Shown piece after piece: positions 1-7,712 of a stretch of 64,000 nt of DNA. Both the position numbers and the translations under genes were made by a program. Below the pieces are notes generated by a model. It did no database searches and was not told the origin of the DNA. It saw nothing but the letters and a program-made list of their open reading frames with translations. Source of the DNA: Streptomyces sp. 7-21. Lineage in GTDB: Bacteria; Actinomycetota; Actinomycetes; Streptomycetales; Streptomycetaceae. Positions within the stretch are counted from its first letter, which is position 1; each line of letters opens with the position of its first letter. The DNA is taken from assembly GCF_016741785.1 (NCBI RefSeq), contig NZ_JAERRL010000017.1, positions 1 through 64,000 on the forward strand, given 5' to 3'.

Positions 1-176
1 ATCGCCAGCTTCTGCCAGTCGCTGGGGATGGTTTCTCCTGTCAGCCAGTCGTGGAGGGTCGAAGTACCCACCCCCGTCCGCTGGGCCAGCCTCTCGTAGG
101 TCGGCTTTCCGGCTGCCCGGTACAGCGCGGCCAGCCTCGCGTGAAACTCCCGCTCCGGATCGCCTTGCGGTCCCAC
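1..176 (-). CDS. XRE-type helix-turn-helix protein, N-terminal fragment (cut by window edge)
   Basis: Reading leftward from a GTG at 176, the frame stays open for 58 codons to the window edge. The stretch from residue 13 (RLAALYRAAGKPTYERLAQR, then TGVGTSTLHDWLTG) has the spacing of an XRE/Cro helix-turn-helix as found at the start of many Streptomyces regulators, with the recognition helix around GVGTSTLHDWL. A purine-rich GAGAGGAG lies about 9 bases before the GTG and supports this start. Only the DNA-binding end is visible, so the fused C-terminal domain (often NB-ARC/TPR in this family) cannot be judged. The gene is divergent from the small membrane protein at 385. Confidence 0.65.
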   Translation of the reverse strand, partial: MGPQGDPEREFHARLAALYRAAGKPTYERLAQRTGVGTSTLHDWLTGETIPSDWQKLA

Positions 177-216
177 CCGCTACCGCTCCTCTCTCCGCGG
201 CCTGCCACCCCGCGCA

Positions 217-237
217 CCGTCCGGACCCCGTCCGGAC
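217..237. promoter_or_regulatory. Tandem GTCCGGAC palindromes, candidate operator
   Basis: Two copies of CCGTCCGGAC (217-226 and 228-237) each contain the perfect 8-bp palindrome GTCCGGAC. They are 11 bp apart, so they lie on the same face of the helix. They sit in the 208-bp divergent region between the XRE-type gene and the small membrane protein. An autoregulatory XRE operator is possible. At this GC content, short GC palindromes also arise by chance. Confidence 0.3.
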
Positions 238-384
238 GGAACATTCCGGGAACCCCCTCGCACACGGGCTGGCCAGGATAAACGGCCCGCACCGCCCTGT
301 GCGGCGTTTCCGGACAACTGCCCCACGGTGGGCTCATGGACACCACCAACCGCCCCCACCCGGCCGAACCGGAGGTGTCCAACC

Positions 385-564
385 ATGACCGCTCTGCTTC
401 CGCTCCTCGACGGCATCCTGGTGTCCGCCGTCATCGTCGCCGTGTACACCGTCACGGTCGCCGCCGTCGCTCTGACCGCCGCTCTGGCCCGGGACACCCG
501 GCGCCGGCGCGACGCCCGCGAAGCCCTCACGATCCTGCTGCGCCGCTGGCCGGGCAGCCGGTGA
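385..564 (+). CDS. Small single-pass membrane protein, unknown function
   Basis: This is a 59-aa protein starting at ATG 385, seven bases after a clear GGAGGT. An in-frame ATG at 328 would add 19 proline-rich residues and has no ribosome site, so it was not used. Residues 5-35 are a long hydrophobic stretch (roughly LLDGILVSAVIVAVYTVTVA onward). A basic cytoplasmic tail rich in arginine follows (ARDTRRRRDAREALTILLRR). I do not recognise the family. The size and shape fit an accessory membrane peptide often found near XRE regulators in Streptomyces, but the role is unknown. A hairpin at 614-636 follows the stop. Confidence 0.5.
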   Translation: MTALLPLLDGILVSAVIVAVYTVTVAAVALTAALARDTRRRRDAREALTILLRRWPGSR

Positions 565-613
565 GCCGCACGCGCCCCTCACTCCGGTCTCTGGTCCCGC
601 CTCGCACGAGTCC

Positions 614-636
614 GTCCGGGCTTGCTGCGCCCGGAC
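614..636 (+). terminator. Stem-loop after the small membrane gene
   Basis: GTCCGGGC (614-621) pairs perfectly with GCCCGGAC (629-636) around a 7-nt loop. It lies 50 bases past the stop of the membrane protein gene. There is no U-tract, which is common for Streptomyces terminators. Confidence 0.5.
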
Positions 637-642
637 ATGGCG

Positions 643-670
643 AAGGCCCGGACCGTGTGGTCCGGGCCTT
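643..670 (-). terminator. Terminator of the tRNA gene
   Basis: A perfect 12-bp stem (AAGGCCCGGACC with its complement) closes on a GTGT loop. It begins 7 bases past the 3' end of the tRNA on the minus strand. Strength and position make it the natural tRNA terminator. It faces the hairpin at 614-636. Confidence 0.75.
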
Positions 671-676
671 CCGTCG

Positions 677-750
677 TAGCGGGGACAGGATTTGAACCTG
701 CGACCTCTGGGTTATGAGCCCAGCGAGCTACCGAGCTGCTCCACCCCGCG
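677..750 (-). tRNA. Initiator tRNA-fMet (CAT anticodon)
   Basis: This is a 74-nt tRNA read on the minus strand, with the 5' end CGCGGGG at 750. The anticodon loop CTCATAA gives CAU. Two initiator hallmarks are visible: position 1 (C) does not pair with position 72 (T), and the anticodon stem ends in three G:C pairs (CTGGG/CCCAG). The T-arm GGTTCAAATCC is standard. The 3' CCA is not encoded, as is common in actinomycetes. A terminator follows at 643-670 and a TATACT -10 box precedes it. Confidence 0.95.
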
Positions 751-762
751 TCGGTGCCTCCC

Positions 763-768
763 AGTATA
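763..768 (-). promoter_or_regulatory. -10 box of the tRNA promoter
   Basis: On the minus strand TATACT ends 12 bases before the mature tRNA 5' end, a fitting distance for transcription to start just upstream. A convincing -35 box at 17-18 bp was not seen. Confidence 0.5.
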
Positions 769-810
769 CCCCTTGCCGGACGGTGCTCTGACCTACCCAC
801 AGCGGCCGGG

Positions 811-1137
811 TCAGGAGCGGAGCGGGTCGTGCCCCAGGCACATCAGGCGCGCCCGCCACAGCGCGTCCGGCAGCTCGCCGGGGCCGGCCGCCCGTTCGGC
901 GCGGACCGTCGCGACGACCTCGCCCATCAGCCCGGTGTCCGCCTCCGTCAGCTGTGACGGGCGCCGGGCCAGCAGCGCCAGCACGGCCAGCACCCGCCGC
1001 CCGCGCGCGGCGCGCGGCTGCGCCCGGGCGGTGCCGGTCCGCAGCCAGGCGGCCAGCTCCAGCGGCGTCATGTTGACGGCACGCTTGAACTCCGCCCGCA
1101 GCAGGGCGAACTCCAGCGGCCCGGTCAGCTGGCTCAC
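811..1137 (-). CDS. DUF3140-type protein
   Basis: The protein has 108 aa and starts at GTG 1137, which overlaps the TGA of the upstream repair gene (GTGA), so translation is probably coupled. Landmarks are FKRAVNMTPLELAAWLRTG near residues 17-35 and a C-terminal LWRARLMCLGHDPLRS. Both fit my memory of the DUF3140 family of about 100 aa, whose members end in a similar GHDPLK. No catalytic motif is evident and the protein is soluble. Members are often found near DNA-binding or repair genes, and the function is unknown. The family assignment rests on remembered motifs only. Confidence 0.6.
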   Translation of the reverse strand: MSQLTGPLEFALLRAEFKRAVNMTPLELAAWLRTGTARAQPRAARGRRVLAVLALLARRPSQLTEADTGLMGEVVATVRAERAAGPGELPDALWRARLMCLGHDPLRS

Positions 1138-1796
1138 CCGGCGGCCCGCGCCTTGACCTCGTCCGCGAGCGAGCGGTCGAGCGCCACCCGCACCAGGCCC
1201 GCCGACAGCCGCGCCACGTCGTCGCCCGCCACCAGGCCGGAGAGCGCCTTGGGGGAGCGGGGCAGCCCCAGCCGCTGGGCACCCTCGCGGGCCTTGGCGT
1301 CGATGTGCGGCGCGCACTCGGGCCAGACCGCCTGTACCTCCCGCAGGAAGATCTCGGCGCCCGCCGGGCCGATGCCGGGGAACTCCTGGAGCGCGGCGCG
1401 GAGGTCCCGCGCGCCTCTGAGCTTCCGCAGGTCGCCGCCGTACCGGTCGAGCAGCAGCCGGGCGGCGTCGCCGAGCTGGGTGGCCGTCCGCTCGTCGTAG
1501 CGGCGGTAGTGACCGGCGCCGAGCGCGTCGACCCGCTGCTGCCACGTGGCCTTCGCCATCCGCTCCGGCGTCCGCATCCCGGCGTCGAACAGGGCGCGCG
1601 CCGCCGCCACCGCCACGTCGGCGCGGATGCGGGCGGACAGCAGGTGCGCCAGCACCAGCAGCTGGTACAGGGCCGCGGGGGTGTTCCGCAGCCGGATCCC
1701 GGCCTGGGCGGCGTAGGTCCGCCCGCAGCGGTCCAGCAGCGCGCGCGTGGTGGCCTCGGCCTTCCTGGCCGGCGCGGTTCTCGCCACGGATGTCAC
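1134..1796 (-). CDS. HhH-GPD superfamily DNA repair protein (endonuclease III-like)
   Basis: The protein has 220 aa. The helix-hairpin-helix is FPGIGPAGAEIFLREV, followed by PHIDAKA, whose Asp sits at the place of the general-base Asp of the HhH-GPD family. The Lys that makes endonuclease III a bifunctional lyase is not present in the hairpin (GPAGA), and no C-terminal Fe-S cysteine cluster is seen. A monofunctional glycosylase or altered activity is therefore likelier. The GTG at 1796 overlaps the upstream TGA; an alternative GTG at 1787 has better spacing to GGGAGG. It is the middle gene of a coupled three-gene operon. Confidence 0.7.
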   Translation of the reverse strand: MTSVARTAPARKAEATTRALLDRCGRTYAAQAGIRLRNTPAALYQLLVLAHLLSARIRADVAVAAARALFDAGMRTPERMAKATWQQRVDALGAGHYRRYDERTATQLGDAARLLLDRYGGDLRKLRGARDLRAALQEFPGIGPAGAEIFLREVQAVWPECAPHIDAKAREGAQRLGLPRSPKALSGLVAGDDVARLSAGLVRVALDRSLADEVKARAAG

Positions 1797-2011
1797 CCCT
1801 CCCGCCGCCGTTCCCGCCGTTCGCTTCTCCGCTCGCCCTCGGGGCCGGCGCCGCGCTCGGTGCGGGGACCGCGCGGCTGCCAGTGCGCATCGCGCTGGAG
1901 CTCGTCGTTGGCCTCCTGGTTGGCGTGCTGGTCGGGGACGCCCCGGTTCTCGGCGTCCTTGCGGCGGTGGGCGCGGTGGATGTCGTACTTCTTGCTGCCG
2001 GGTTCTGGCAT
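1793..2011 (-). CDS. Small hydrophilic conserved actinomycete protein
   Basis: The protein has 72 aa and starts at ATG 2011, 8 bases after GAGG. It begins MPEPGSKKYDIHRAHRRKDA and is almost wholly charged: Lys/Arg/Asp/Glu/Gln/Asn with no hydrophobic core. It is probably intrinsically disordered. Similar short proteins with the PGSKKYD start are familiar from Streptomyces as unannotated conserved proteins. Its TGA overlaps the GTG of the HhH-GPD gene, so it leads the operon 2011 to 811. Function unknown. Confidence 0.6.
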   Translation of the reverse strand: MPEPGSKKYDIHRAHRRKDAENRGVPDQHANQEANDELQRDAHWQPRGPRTERGAGPEGERRSERRERRREG

Positions 2012-2076
2012 CACGATCACCTCGGTGCCCGCCGGGTTCCCGGTGGGCACCGAGGTAAAACGGTACGCCGGGCCGC

Positions 2077-4365
2077 TCAGTCCGCGACGGTGAGGGTCAC
2101 GGTGTCCCCGTCATCGCCGGGGGCCACCGGCTCGCCGTAGCCCCCGGGCCCGGCCAGGCTCACCTGCCACGGCCCGGCGGCCCGCTCGGCGCGCACGGTG
2201 ACCGTGCCGCCGCTGCGAGTGGTGCGGAAGAGGGCGCCGGGGCCCTCCCCGTTGCCGGGGATGCGGGTGATCGTCTCCTGGCCGTCGGCCGGGGCGTGCA
2301 CCCGCAGGGTGACGCCGTTCGCCCAGTCGTACACCGTCTGGTCGCCGGTGGCGCCGAGGGGGATGACCGAGCCGGGCCGCGCCAGCAGCGGCAGGCTGGA
2401 CAGCGGGAACCGCTCGCGGCGCCAGCCCGGCCCCTGGACCGGCTCGCCGGTCAGCAGGTGGGTCCAGGTGCCCCCCGGCACGTAGTACTCGACGGTGCCG
2501 TCCTCGCTGAAGACGGGCGCGACCAGCAGGTCGCCGCCGAGCATGTACTGGCGGTCAAGCGTGTGGGTGGCCGGGTCGTCCGGGAACTCCAGCAGCATGG
2601 CCCGCATCACGGGGGTGCCGTGCTCGTGGGCCTGCTCCGCGGCGCGGTACAGGTAGGGCATCAGCCGGTTCTTCAGGCGCGTGAAGTCGCGGGTGACCTC
2701 GACGGCCTCGTCACCGTAGTCCCAGGGCACGCGGTAGGAGTTGCTGCCGTGCAGGCGGCTGTGGGAGGACAGCAGCCCGAACTGCACCCAGCGGGTGAAG
2801 ACGGCGGGGGTGGGCGTGCCCTCGAAGCCGCCGATGTCGTGGCTCCAGAAGCCGAAGCCGGACAGGCCCAGCGACAGGCCGCCGCGCAGCGACTCGGCCA
2901 TGGCGCTGAAGGTGGACTCGCAGTCGCCGCCCCAGTGCACGGGGAAGCGCTGGCCGCCGGCGGTGGCCGAGCGGGCGAACAGCACCGCGTCGCCCGCGCC
3001 GCGCTCCTCCGTCAGCACCGAGAAGACCGTCTCGTTGTACAGCTGCGTGTAGTAGTTGTGCATCCGCTCCGGGTCGGAGCCGTCGTGCCAGGCCACGTCG
3101 GTGGGCACGCGCTCGCCGAAGTCGGTCTTGAAGCAGTCCACGCCCTGCCGGGTCAGGGCGCGCAGCTTGTCGGCGTACCACTGGCGGGCGGCCGGGTTGG
3201 TGAAGTCCACCAGCGCCATGCCCGCCTGCCACATGTCCCACTGCCACACGTCGCCGTTGGGCTTGCGCAGCAGGTAGCCCTCGCGCATGCCCTCGGCGAA
3301 CAGCGGCGACTTCTGGCCGATGTACGGGTTGATCCACACGCAGATCCGCAGGCCCTGCTCCTTCAGGCGCCGCAGCATGCCCTCCGGGTCCGGGAAGGTG
3401 TCCGGGTCCCAGGTGAAGTCACACCACTGGTACTCCTTCATCCAGAAGCAGTCGAAGTGGAAGACGCCCAGCGGGATGTCGCGCTCGGCCATGCCGCGCA
3501 CGAACCGCGTCACCGTCTCCTCGTCGTAGTCCGTGGTGAACGACGTGGACAGCCACAGGCCGAAGGACCAGTCCGGCGGCAGCGCCGGGCGGCCGGTCAG
3601 CGCCGTGTAGCGGTTGAGGATCTCCTTGGGGGTGGGGCCGTAGATGACCAGGTACTCCAGCGACTGGTCCTCGACGCTGAACTGCACCTGGCCCACGGCC
3701 TCCGAGCCGATCTCGTAGGAGACCAGGCCGGGGTGGTTGACGAACACGCCGTAGCCCTTGTTCGTCAGGTAGAACGGCACGTTCTTGTACGCCTGCTCGC
3801 TGGCCGTGCCGCCGTCCGCCTGCCAGATGTCCACGACCTGGCCGTTGCGGGTGAACGGCGTGAACCGCTCGCCCAGCCCGTACACCAGCTCACCCACGCC
3901 CAGCGACAGCTGCGCCAGCGAGTGGTGCGCCCCGTCGGGGGTGACGGCGAACCCGGTGCCGCGCCCCTCCACCGACGTCAGGGTGCGCCCCTCGGCCGTG
4001 AAGTCCAGCCGCCACGGTGCCGCGGTGTCCACGCGCAGCGACAGCGGGCCGCTGGACAGCTCGACGACCGAGCCGTCGCGCGCGGTCTTCGCGGTGTGCT
4101 CCTCGTCCGTGCGCAGCGGGAACGACGGCGTCCGCGGCACCCGGCCGGCGTGGTGGGTGGACCGCACCCCGATCACGCCCTCGGCGGGGGAGAAGCACTC
4201 CACCGTCAGCAGCGGGCTGTTGAGGGTGTGGCCGCGGCGCTCCACGCGCCGCACGGCGCCGTAGAGCGTCAGCCGGTCCGCCTCCACGCGCGCGTCGGCG
4301 ATCTCCTTGACGTAGGAAACGCTGACGCCCTCGCGCATCAGCCAGTAGCCATCGGTGAACTTCAC
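2077..4365 (-). CDS. yicI: GH31 alpha-xylosidase, YicI type
   Basis: This 762-aa cytoplasmic enzyme would remove non-reducing alpha-xylosyl units, for example from isoprimeverose or xyloglucan oligosaccharides. The nucleophile is Asp415 in FKTDFGERVP and the acid/base is Asp481 in HWGGDCES. Both lie within one residue of their places in E. coli YicI, as I recall them. The N-terminal beta domain (1-250) carries the family EQAYKNVPFYLTNKGYGVFV stretch. GTG 4365 overlaps the TGA of the GH1 gene and follows AGGAG by 5 bases. It is the last gene of the lacI operon and pairs with a beta-glucosidase, a logical pair for stepwise trimming of xyloglucan fragments. There is no signal peptide. Confidence 0.9.
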   Translation of the reverse strand: MKFTDGYWLMREGVSVSYVKEIADARVEADRLTLYGAVRRVERRGHTLNSPLLTVECFSPAEGVIGVRSTHHAGRVPRTPSFPLRTDEEHTAKTARDGSVVELSSGPLSLRVDTAAPWRLDFTAEGRTLTSVEGRGTGFAVTPDGAHHSLAQLSLGVGELVYGLGERFTPFTRNGQVVDIWQADGGTASEQAYKNVPFYLTNKGYGVFVNHPGLVSYEIGSEAVGQVQFSVEDQSLEYLVIYGPTPKEILNRYTALTGRPALPPDWSFGLWLSTSFTTDYDEETVTRFVRGMAERDIPLGVFHFDCFWMKEYQWCDFTWDPDTFPDPEGMLRRLKEQGLRICVWINPYIGQKSPLFAEGMREGYLLRKPNGDVWQWDMWQAGMALVDFTNPAARQWYADKLRALTRQGVDCFKTDFGERVPTDVAWHDGSDPERMHNYYTQLYNETVFSVLTEERGAGDAVLFARSATAGGQRFPVHWGGDCESTFSAMAESLRGGLSLGLSGFGFWSHDIGGFEGTPTPAVFTRWVQFGLLSSHSRLHGSNSYRVPWDYGDEAVEVTRDFTRLKNRLMPYLYRAAEQAHEHGTPVMRAMLLEFPDDPATHTLDRQYMLGGDLLVAPVFSEDGTVEYYVPGGTWTHLLTGEPVQGPGWRRERFPLSSLPLLARPGSVIPLGATGDQTVYDWANGVTLRVHAPADGQETITRIPGNGEGPGALFRTTRSGGTVTVRAERAAGPWQVSLAGPGGYGEPVAPGDDGDTVTLTVAD

Positions 4366-5768
4366 GGGGTCTCCTGCGTGGTGGTGCGGTGGTTCTTGAT
4401 CAGGTCCCGGTACCAGCGGTAGCTGTCCTTCGGGAGGCGTTCGAGGGTGTCGTAGTCGACCCGGACGATGCCGAAGCGCTTGTCGTAGCCGAAGGCCCAC
4501 TCGAAGTTGTCCAGCAGCGACCAGACGTAGTAGCCGCGGACGTCCACGCCCGCCGCGATGGCGTCGGCCAGCGCCGCGAGGTGGTCGCGGAGGTAGGCGA
4601 CCCGGTCCGCGTCGTGGACCTGCCCGTCGGCGGCGACCGTGTCGTCCTCGGCCGAGCCGTTCTCGGTGATGACGATCGGCGGCAGGTCCGGGTAGCGGCG
4701 CGTCAGGTCGACCAGCAGGTCGGTGAACGTGTGCGGCACGACCGGCCAGCCCATGGTCGTCAGCCGCACGTCCTGCCGCATCGACTCGGCGGCGCGGATG
4801 TCCACGGCGGTGCGCGTGGCGGGGTCGGGGTCGGTGTAGGGGGCGTCGGCCACCGTGATCGGGCGGTAGTAGTTGATGCCGAGGAAGTCCAGCGGCGCCC
4901 CGATCAGCTCCAGGTCGCCGTCGCGGCGGTAGGAGCCGTCGGCCATGGCGCCCCAGGTCTCCTCCTCGTGGCGCGGGTACCGCCCGGCGAACAGCGGGTC
5001 GAACCACACCTCGTTGTGCAGCGTCTCGGCGCGGCGCAGCGCGGCCTGGTCCGCCGGAGAGTCCGAGGCGGGCAGCAGCCGGTCCGGGTTGAGCGTGATG
5101 CCCACCTCGCGGACGCCGGCGGCGCGCAGCGCCTGCACCGCCAGGCCGTGCCCGACCAGCAGGTGGTGGGCGGCGGCGAGCGCGCCGCGCCCCTCGCGGG
5201 CGCCGGGGGCGTGGCGGCCGATGGCGTAGCCCACGAAGGCGGAGCAGAACGGCTCGTTGAGCGTGATCCACCGGTCGACGCGGTCGCCGAGGCGCTCGGC
5301 GACGACGGCGGTGTACTCGGCGAAGCGCTCGGCGGTCTCCCGGACCCGCCAGCCGCCCTTGTCCTCCAGGGCCTGCGGCAGGTCCCAGTGGTAGAGGGTG
5401 GCGGCCGGGGAGATCCCGGCGGCGAGCAGCTCGTCGACGAGGCGGTCGTAGAAACCGAGACCCGGGACGTTCACCTCGCCGGCGCCGGTGGGCTTCACGC
5501 GGGGCCAGGCGATGGAGAACCGGTAGCTGTCCACGCCCAGGTCCGCGAGCAGCGCGACGTCCTCGCGGTAGCGGTGGTAGTGGTCGCAGGCCACGTCGCC
5601 GGTGTCGCCGTTGGCGACGCGGCCGGGCTCGCGGCAGTAGGTGTCCCAGATCGACGGGCCCCGCCCGTCGGCGTCGTGTCCGCCTTCGATCTGGTAACTC
5701 GCGGTCGCGGCGCCGAAGAAGAACCCCTTGGGGAAGCGGGGGAAGCCGGAGGTGTCACCGGAGGTCAT
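4362..5768 (-). CDS. GH1 beta-glucosidase
   Basis: The 468-aa intracellular enzyme hydrolyses beta-linked glucosides. The retaining catalytic pair is visible: Glu172 in WITLNEPF (acid/base) and Glu369 in IVITENGS (nucleophile). The family N-terminal signature (FPKGFFFGAATASYQIEGG) begins at residue 12, so ATG 5768 gives a normal N-terminus. A longer upstream reading frame is mostly permease shadow. The gene lies 128 bp downstream of the second permease and overlaps the GH31 start by 4 bases. It is expected to act on sugars imported by the ABC transporter encoded upstream. The exact substrate (cellobiose or xyloglucan fragments) is not determined by sequence. Confidence 0.92.
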   Translation of the reverse strand: MTSGDTSGFPRFPKGFFFGAATASYQIEGGHDADGRGPSIWDTYCREPGRVANGDTGDVACDHYHRYREDVALLADLGVDSYRFSIAWPRVKPTGAGEVNVPGLGFYDRLVDELLAAGISPAATLYHWDLPQALEDKGGWRVRETAERFAEYTAVVAERLGDRVDRWITLNEPFCSAFVGYAIGRHAPGAREGRGALAAAHHLLVGHGLAVQALRAAGVREVGITLNPDRLLPASDSPADQAALRRAETLHNEVWFDPLFAGRYPRHEEETWGAMADGSYRRDGDLELIGAPLDFLGINYYRPITVADAPYTDPDPATRTAVDIRAAESMRQDVRLTTMGWPVVPHTFTDLLVDLTRRYPDLPPIVITENGSAEDDTVAADGQVHDADRVAYLRDHLAALADAIAAGVDVRGYYVWSLLDNFEWAFGYDKRFGIVRVDYDTLERLPKDSYRWYRDLIKNHRTTTQETP

Positions 5769-5809
5769 GTCAGGCCCGTCTCTTTCCTGCGTGCGGTGCG
5801 TGCGTGTGC

Positions 5810-5831
5810 GCGCCCGGCGTGCGCCGGGCGC
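5810..5831 (-). terminator. Strong inverted repeat between transporter and hydrolase genes
   Basis: GCGCCCGGCG (5810-5819) is followed by CGCCGGGCGC (5822-5831), a perfect 10-bp inverted repeat in the 128-bp gap. In an operon this would act as a partial terminator or mRNA-stabilising hairpin, lowering GH1/GH31 expression relative to the binding protein. No U-tract is present. Confidence 0.4.
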
Positions 5832-5896
5832 GATCCCATGCTCCCCGGACTGGCCTGCGGTTACGCGGCCGGCCGCCGGGGCGTGCGGTGCGTGCG

Positions 5897-6724
5897 TTAC
5901 TTGAGCGAACCTCCCGCGATGCCCGCGGCGATGTAACGCTGGGCGACGATCAGGAGGATGGCGGCGGGGATGGCCGACAGCACGGCGGTGGCCATGACGG
6001 CGCCCCAGTCGCTGACGTGCGCGCCGATGAACTGGTAGATGCCCAGCGTCACCGGCCTGACGTCGTCCGTGGTGTTGAGCGTGAGCGCGAAGATGAAGTC
6101 GGCCCAGGCGAACAGGAAGGCGAACAGGCCCGCGGTGATCAGCGCGTTGCGGCTCATCGGCAGCACGATGCGGACGAACGCGGTGAACCGGTTGGCGCCG
6201 TCCACCATGGCGGCCTCCACCACCTCGCCGGGGATCGACACCATGAACGCCCGCAGCAGCACGATCGCGAACGGCAGGCCGAGCGAGGCGTCCGCCAGGA
6301 TCAGGCCGAGGTAGGAGTTGACCAGCCCCAGCTCGGCGTAGGCGCTGTACAGGGCGTTGGCGACCACGATGCCGGGGACCATCTGGGTGATCAGCGTGCC
6401 GAAGACAATGCCGCGGCTGCCGCGCAGCCCGAACTGCGCCAGCGCGTACGCCGCGGGCGCCGCCAGCGCCAGGCAGACGGCCACGGCGCCCAGGGAGACC
6501 ACCAGGCTGGTGACCAGCGAGCCGCCCTGGGTGTCCAGCGCCGCCCGGAAGTTCTCGAAGCCGGGCGAGGCGGGGATCAGGTCGGCGTCGGCGATCGAGC
6601 CGTGCGGCTGGAGCGCCGTGCTGATCATCCAGTACAGCGGGAAGAGCATGACGACCAGCACCAGCAGCGCGGCCGCCGTGTTCCAGGCGCGGCGCGCGCG
6701 GGAGGGAGCGGTAAGGCGGTTCAT
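5897..6724 (-). CDS. Carbohydrate ABC transporter permease (MalG type)
   Basis: This 275-aa inner-membrane protein has about six hydrophobic segments, the first at residues 16-35 (AALLVLVVMLFPLYWMISTA). The conserved cytoplasmic EAA loop is at EVVEAAMVDGANRFTAFVRI, where the transporter ATPase docks. Its length is typical of CUT1 MalG-like permeases. ATG 6724 is 6 bases after the stop of the partner permease. No ATPase gene occurs in this operon. As in other Streptomyces CUT1 systems, a shared ATPase (MsiK type) encoded elsewhere probably powers it; that is known for the family and inferred here. Confidence 0.9.
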   Translation of the reverse strand: MNRLTAPSRARRAWNTAAALLVLVVMLFPLYWMISTALQPHGSIADADLIPASPGFENFRAALDTQGGSLVTSLVVSLGAVAVCLALAAPAAYALAQFGLRGSRGIVFGTLITQMVPGIVVANALYSAYAELGLVNSYLGLILADASLGLPFAIVLLRAFMVSIPGEVVEAAMVDGANRFTAFVRIVLPMSRNALITAGLFAFLFAWADFIFALTLNTTDDVRPVTLGIYQFIGAHVSDWGAVMATAVLSAIPAAILLIVAQRYIAAGIAGGSLK

Positions 6725-6730
6725 CGTCGG

Positions 6731-7681
6731 TCACTTCCCCTTGCCGGAGTCAGCGCGGTTCACCCGCAGGTACAGCACGGCGAACACGGCGCTGATGAGG
6801 ATCAGGACGTTGCCGACCACGGCGCCCGCGCCGAAGTCGAGCTGGAGGAACGACAGCTGGTAGGTGAGCGTGCCCAGCGTCTGCGTGGAGTCGGCGGGGC
6901 CGCCGCCGGTGAGGGCGAGGATCAGGTCGAGGATCTTCACCGTCGACATGAAGCCCAGCACCAGCACCACGGTGACCACCGGGCGCAGCATCGGCAGCGT
7001 GATGCTGCGGAACGTCCGCCACGGGCCGGCGCCGTCCAGCGCCGCCGCCTCGTACAGCTCGCGCGGGATCTCCTGCAGGCCGCCGTAGAGGATCACCATG
7101 TTGAACGGGATGCCGATCCAGATGTTCACCAGGATCGCGGCCAGCAGGGCGACGCTCGGGCTGCTCAGCCACGGCACGTTGTCCACGCCGAAGACGCCGA
7201 GGAAGCTGTTGAGGACGCCGTGCTCCTCGTCCATGATCCGGCGCCACACCACGGCCGAGACGACCATGGGGACGAGCCAGGGCAGCAGCAGGACGGCCCG
7301 CACGAAGCCGGAGAGAGGGAAACGCCGCGAGAAGAACACCGCCAGGCCCAGGCCGATGGTGAACTGCCCGAGCAGCGAGCCGGCGGTGAACAGCAGCGTC
7401 TGCCACAGCGCGTCGCCGAAGAGGCTGTTGCTGAAGACGTTCCGCCAGTTCTCCAGGCCGTTGAACGGCGCCTCGCCCGTGAAGTAGGTGCGGGGGGTGA
7501 ACTCCTGGAAGCTCATCAGGACGTTCCGCACCAGCGGGTACCCGAAGAAGGCGAGCAGGTAGGCCAGGGCGGGTGCCAGGAACAGCCACTGGTACAGGCG
7601 GCCGCGGGCGCGGTGCCGGCGCACGGTGGCCGGGGCGGGCGGCACCGGGGACTTCGCCAGGGGCGGGGTGGTCGTGGTCAT
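6731..7681 (-). CDS. Carbohydrate ABC transporter permease (MalF type)
   Basis: This is a 316-aa inner-membrane permease. It has a short basic N-terminal tail (RRHRARGRLYQW) before the first membrane segment (LFLAPALAYLLAFFGYPLV). The EAA loop is ELYEAAALDGAGPWRTFRSI. It pairs with the MalG-type permease 6 bases downstream and the lipoprotein upstream (31-base gap) to form the importer for the sugar later split by GH1/GH31. The start at ATG 7681 gives the usual N-terminus for the family. Confidence 0.9.
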   Translation of the reverse strand: MTTTTPPLAKSPVPPAPATVRRHRARGRLYQWLFLAPALAYLLAFFGYPLVRNVLMSFQEFTPRTYFTGEAPFNGLENWRNVFSNSLFGDALWQTLLFTAGSLLGQFTIGLGLAVFFSRRFPLSGFVRAVLLLPWLVPMVVSAVVWRRIMDEEHGVLNSFLGVFGVDNVPWLSSPSVALLAAILVNIWIGIPFNMVILYGGLQEIPRELYEAAALDGAGPWRTFRSITLPMLRPVVTVVLVLGFMSTVKILDLILALTGGGPADSTQTLGTLTYQLSFLQLDFGAGAVVGNVLILISAVFAVLYLRVNRADSGKGK

Positions 7682-7712
7682 GACCTCGTTCTCCGTTCTC
7701 CGTCTCCGGGTC

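Noticed and set aside
2077..5271. A single 1,064-aa fusion of GH1 and GH31 genes
   Set aside because: The upstream third of this frame is a shadow of the GH1 gene. GTG 4365 with AGGAG and a GTGA overlap is the true GH31 start.
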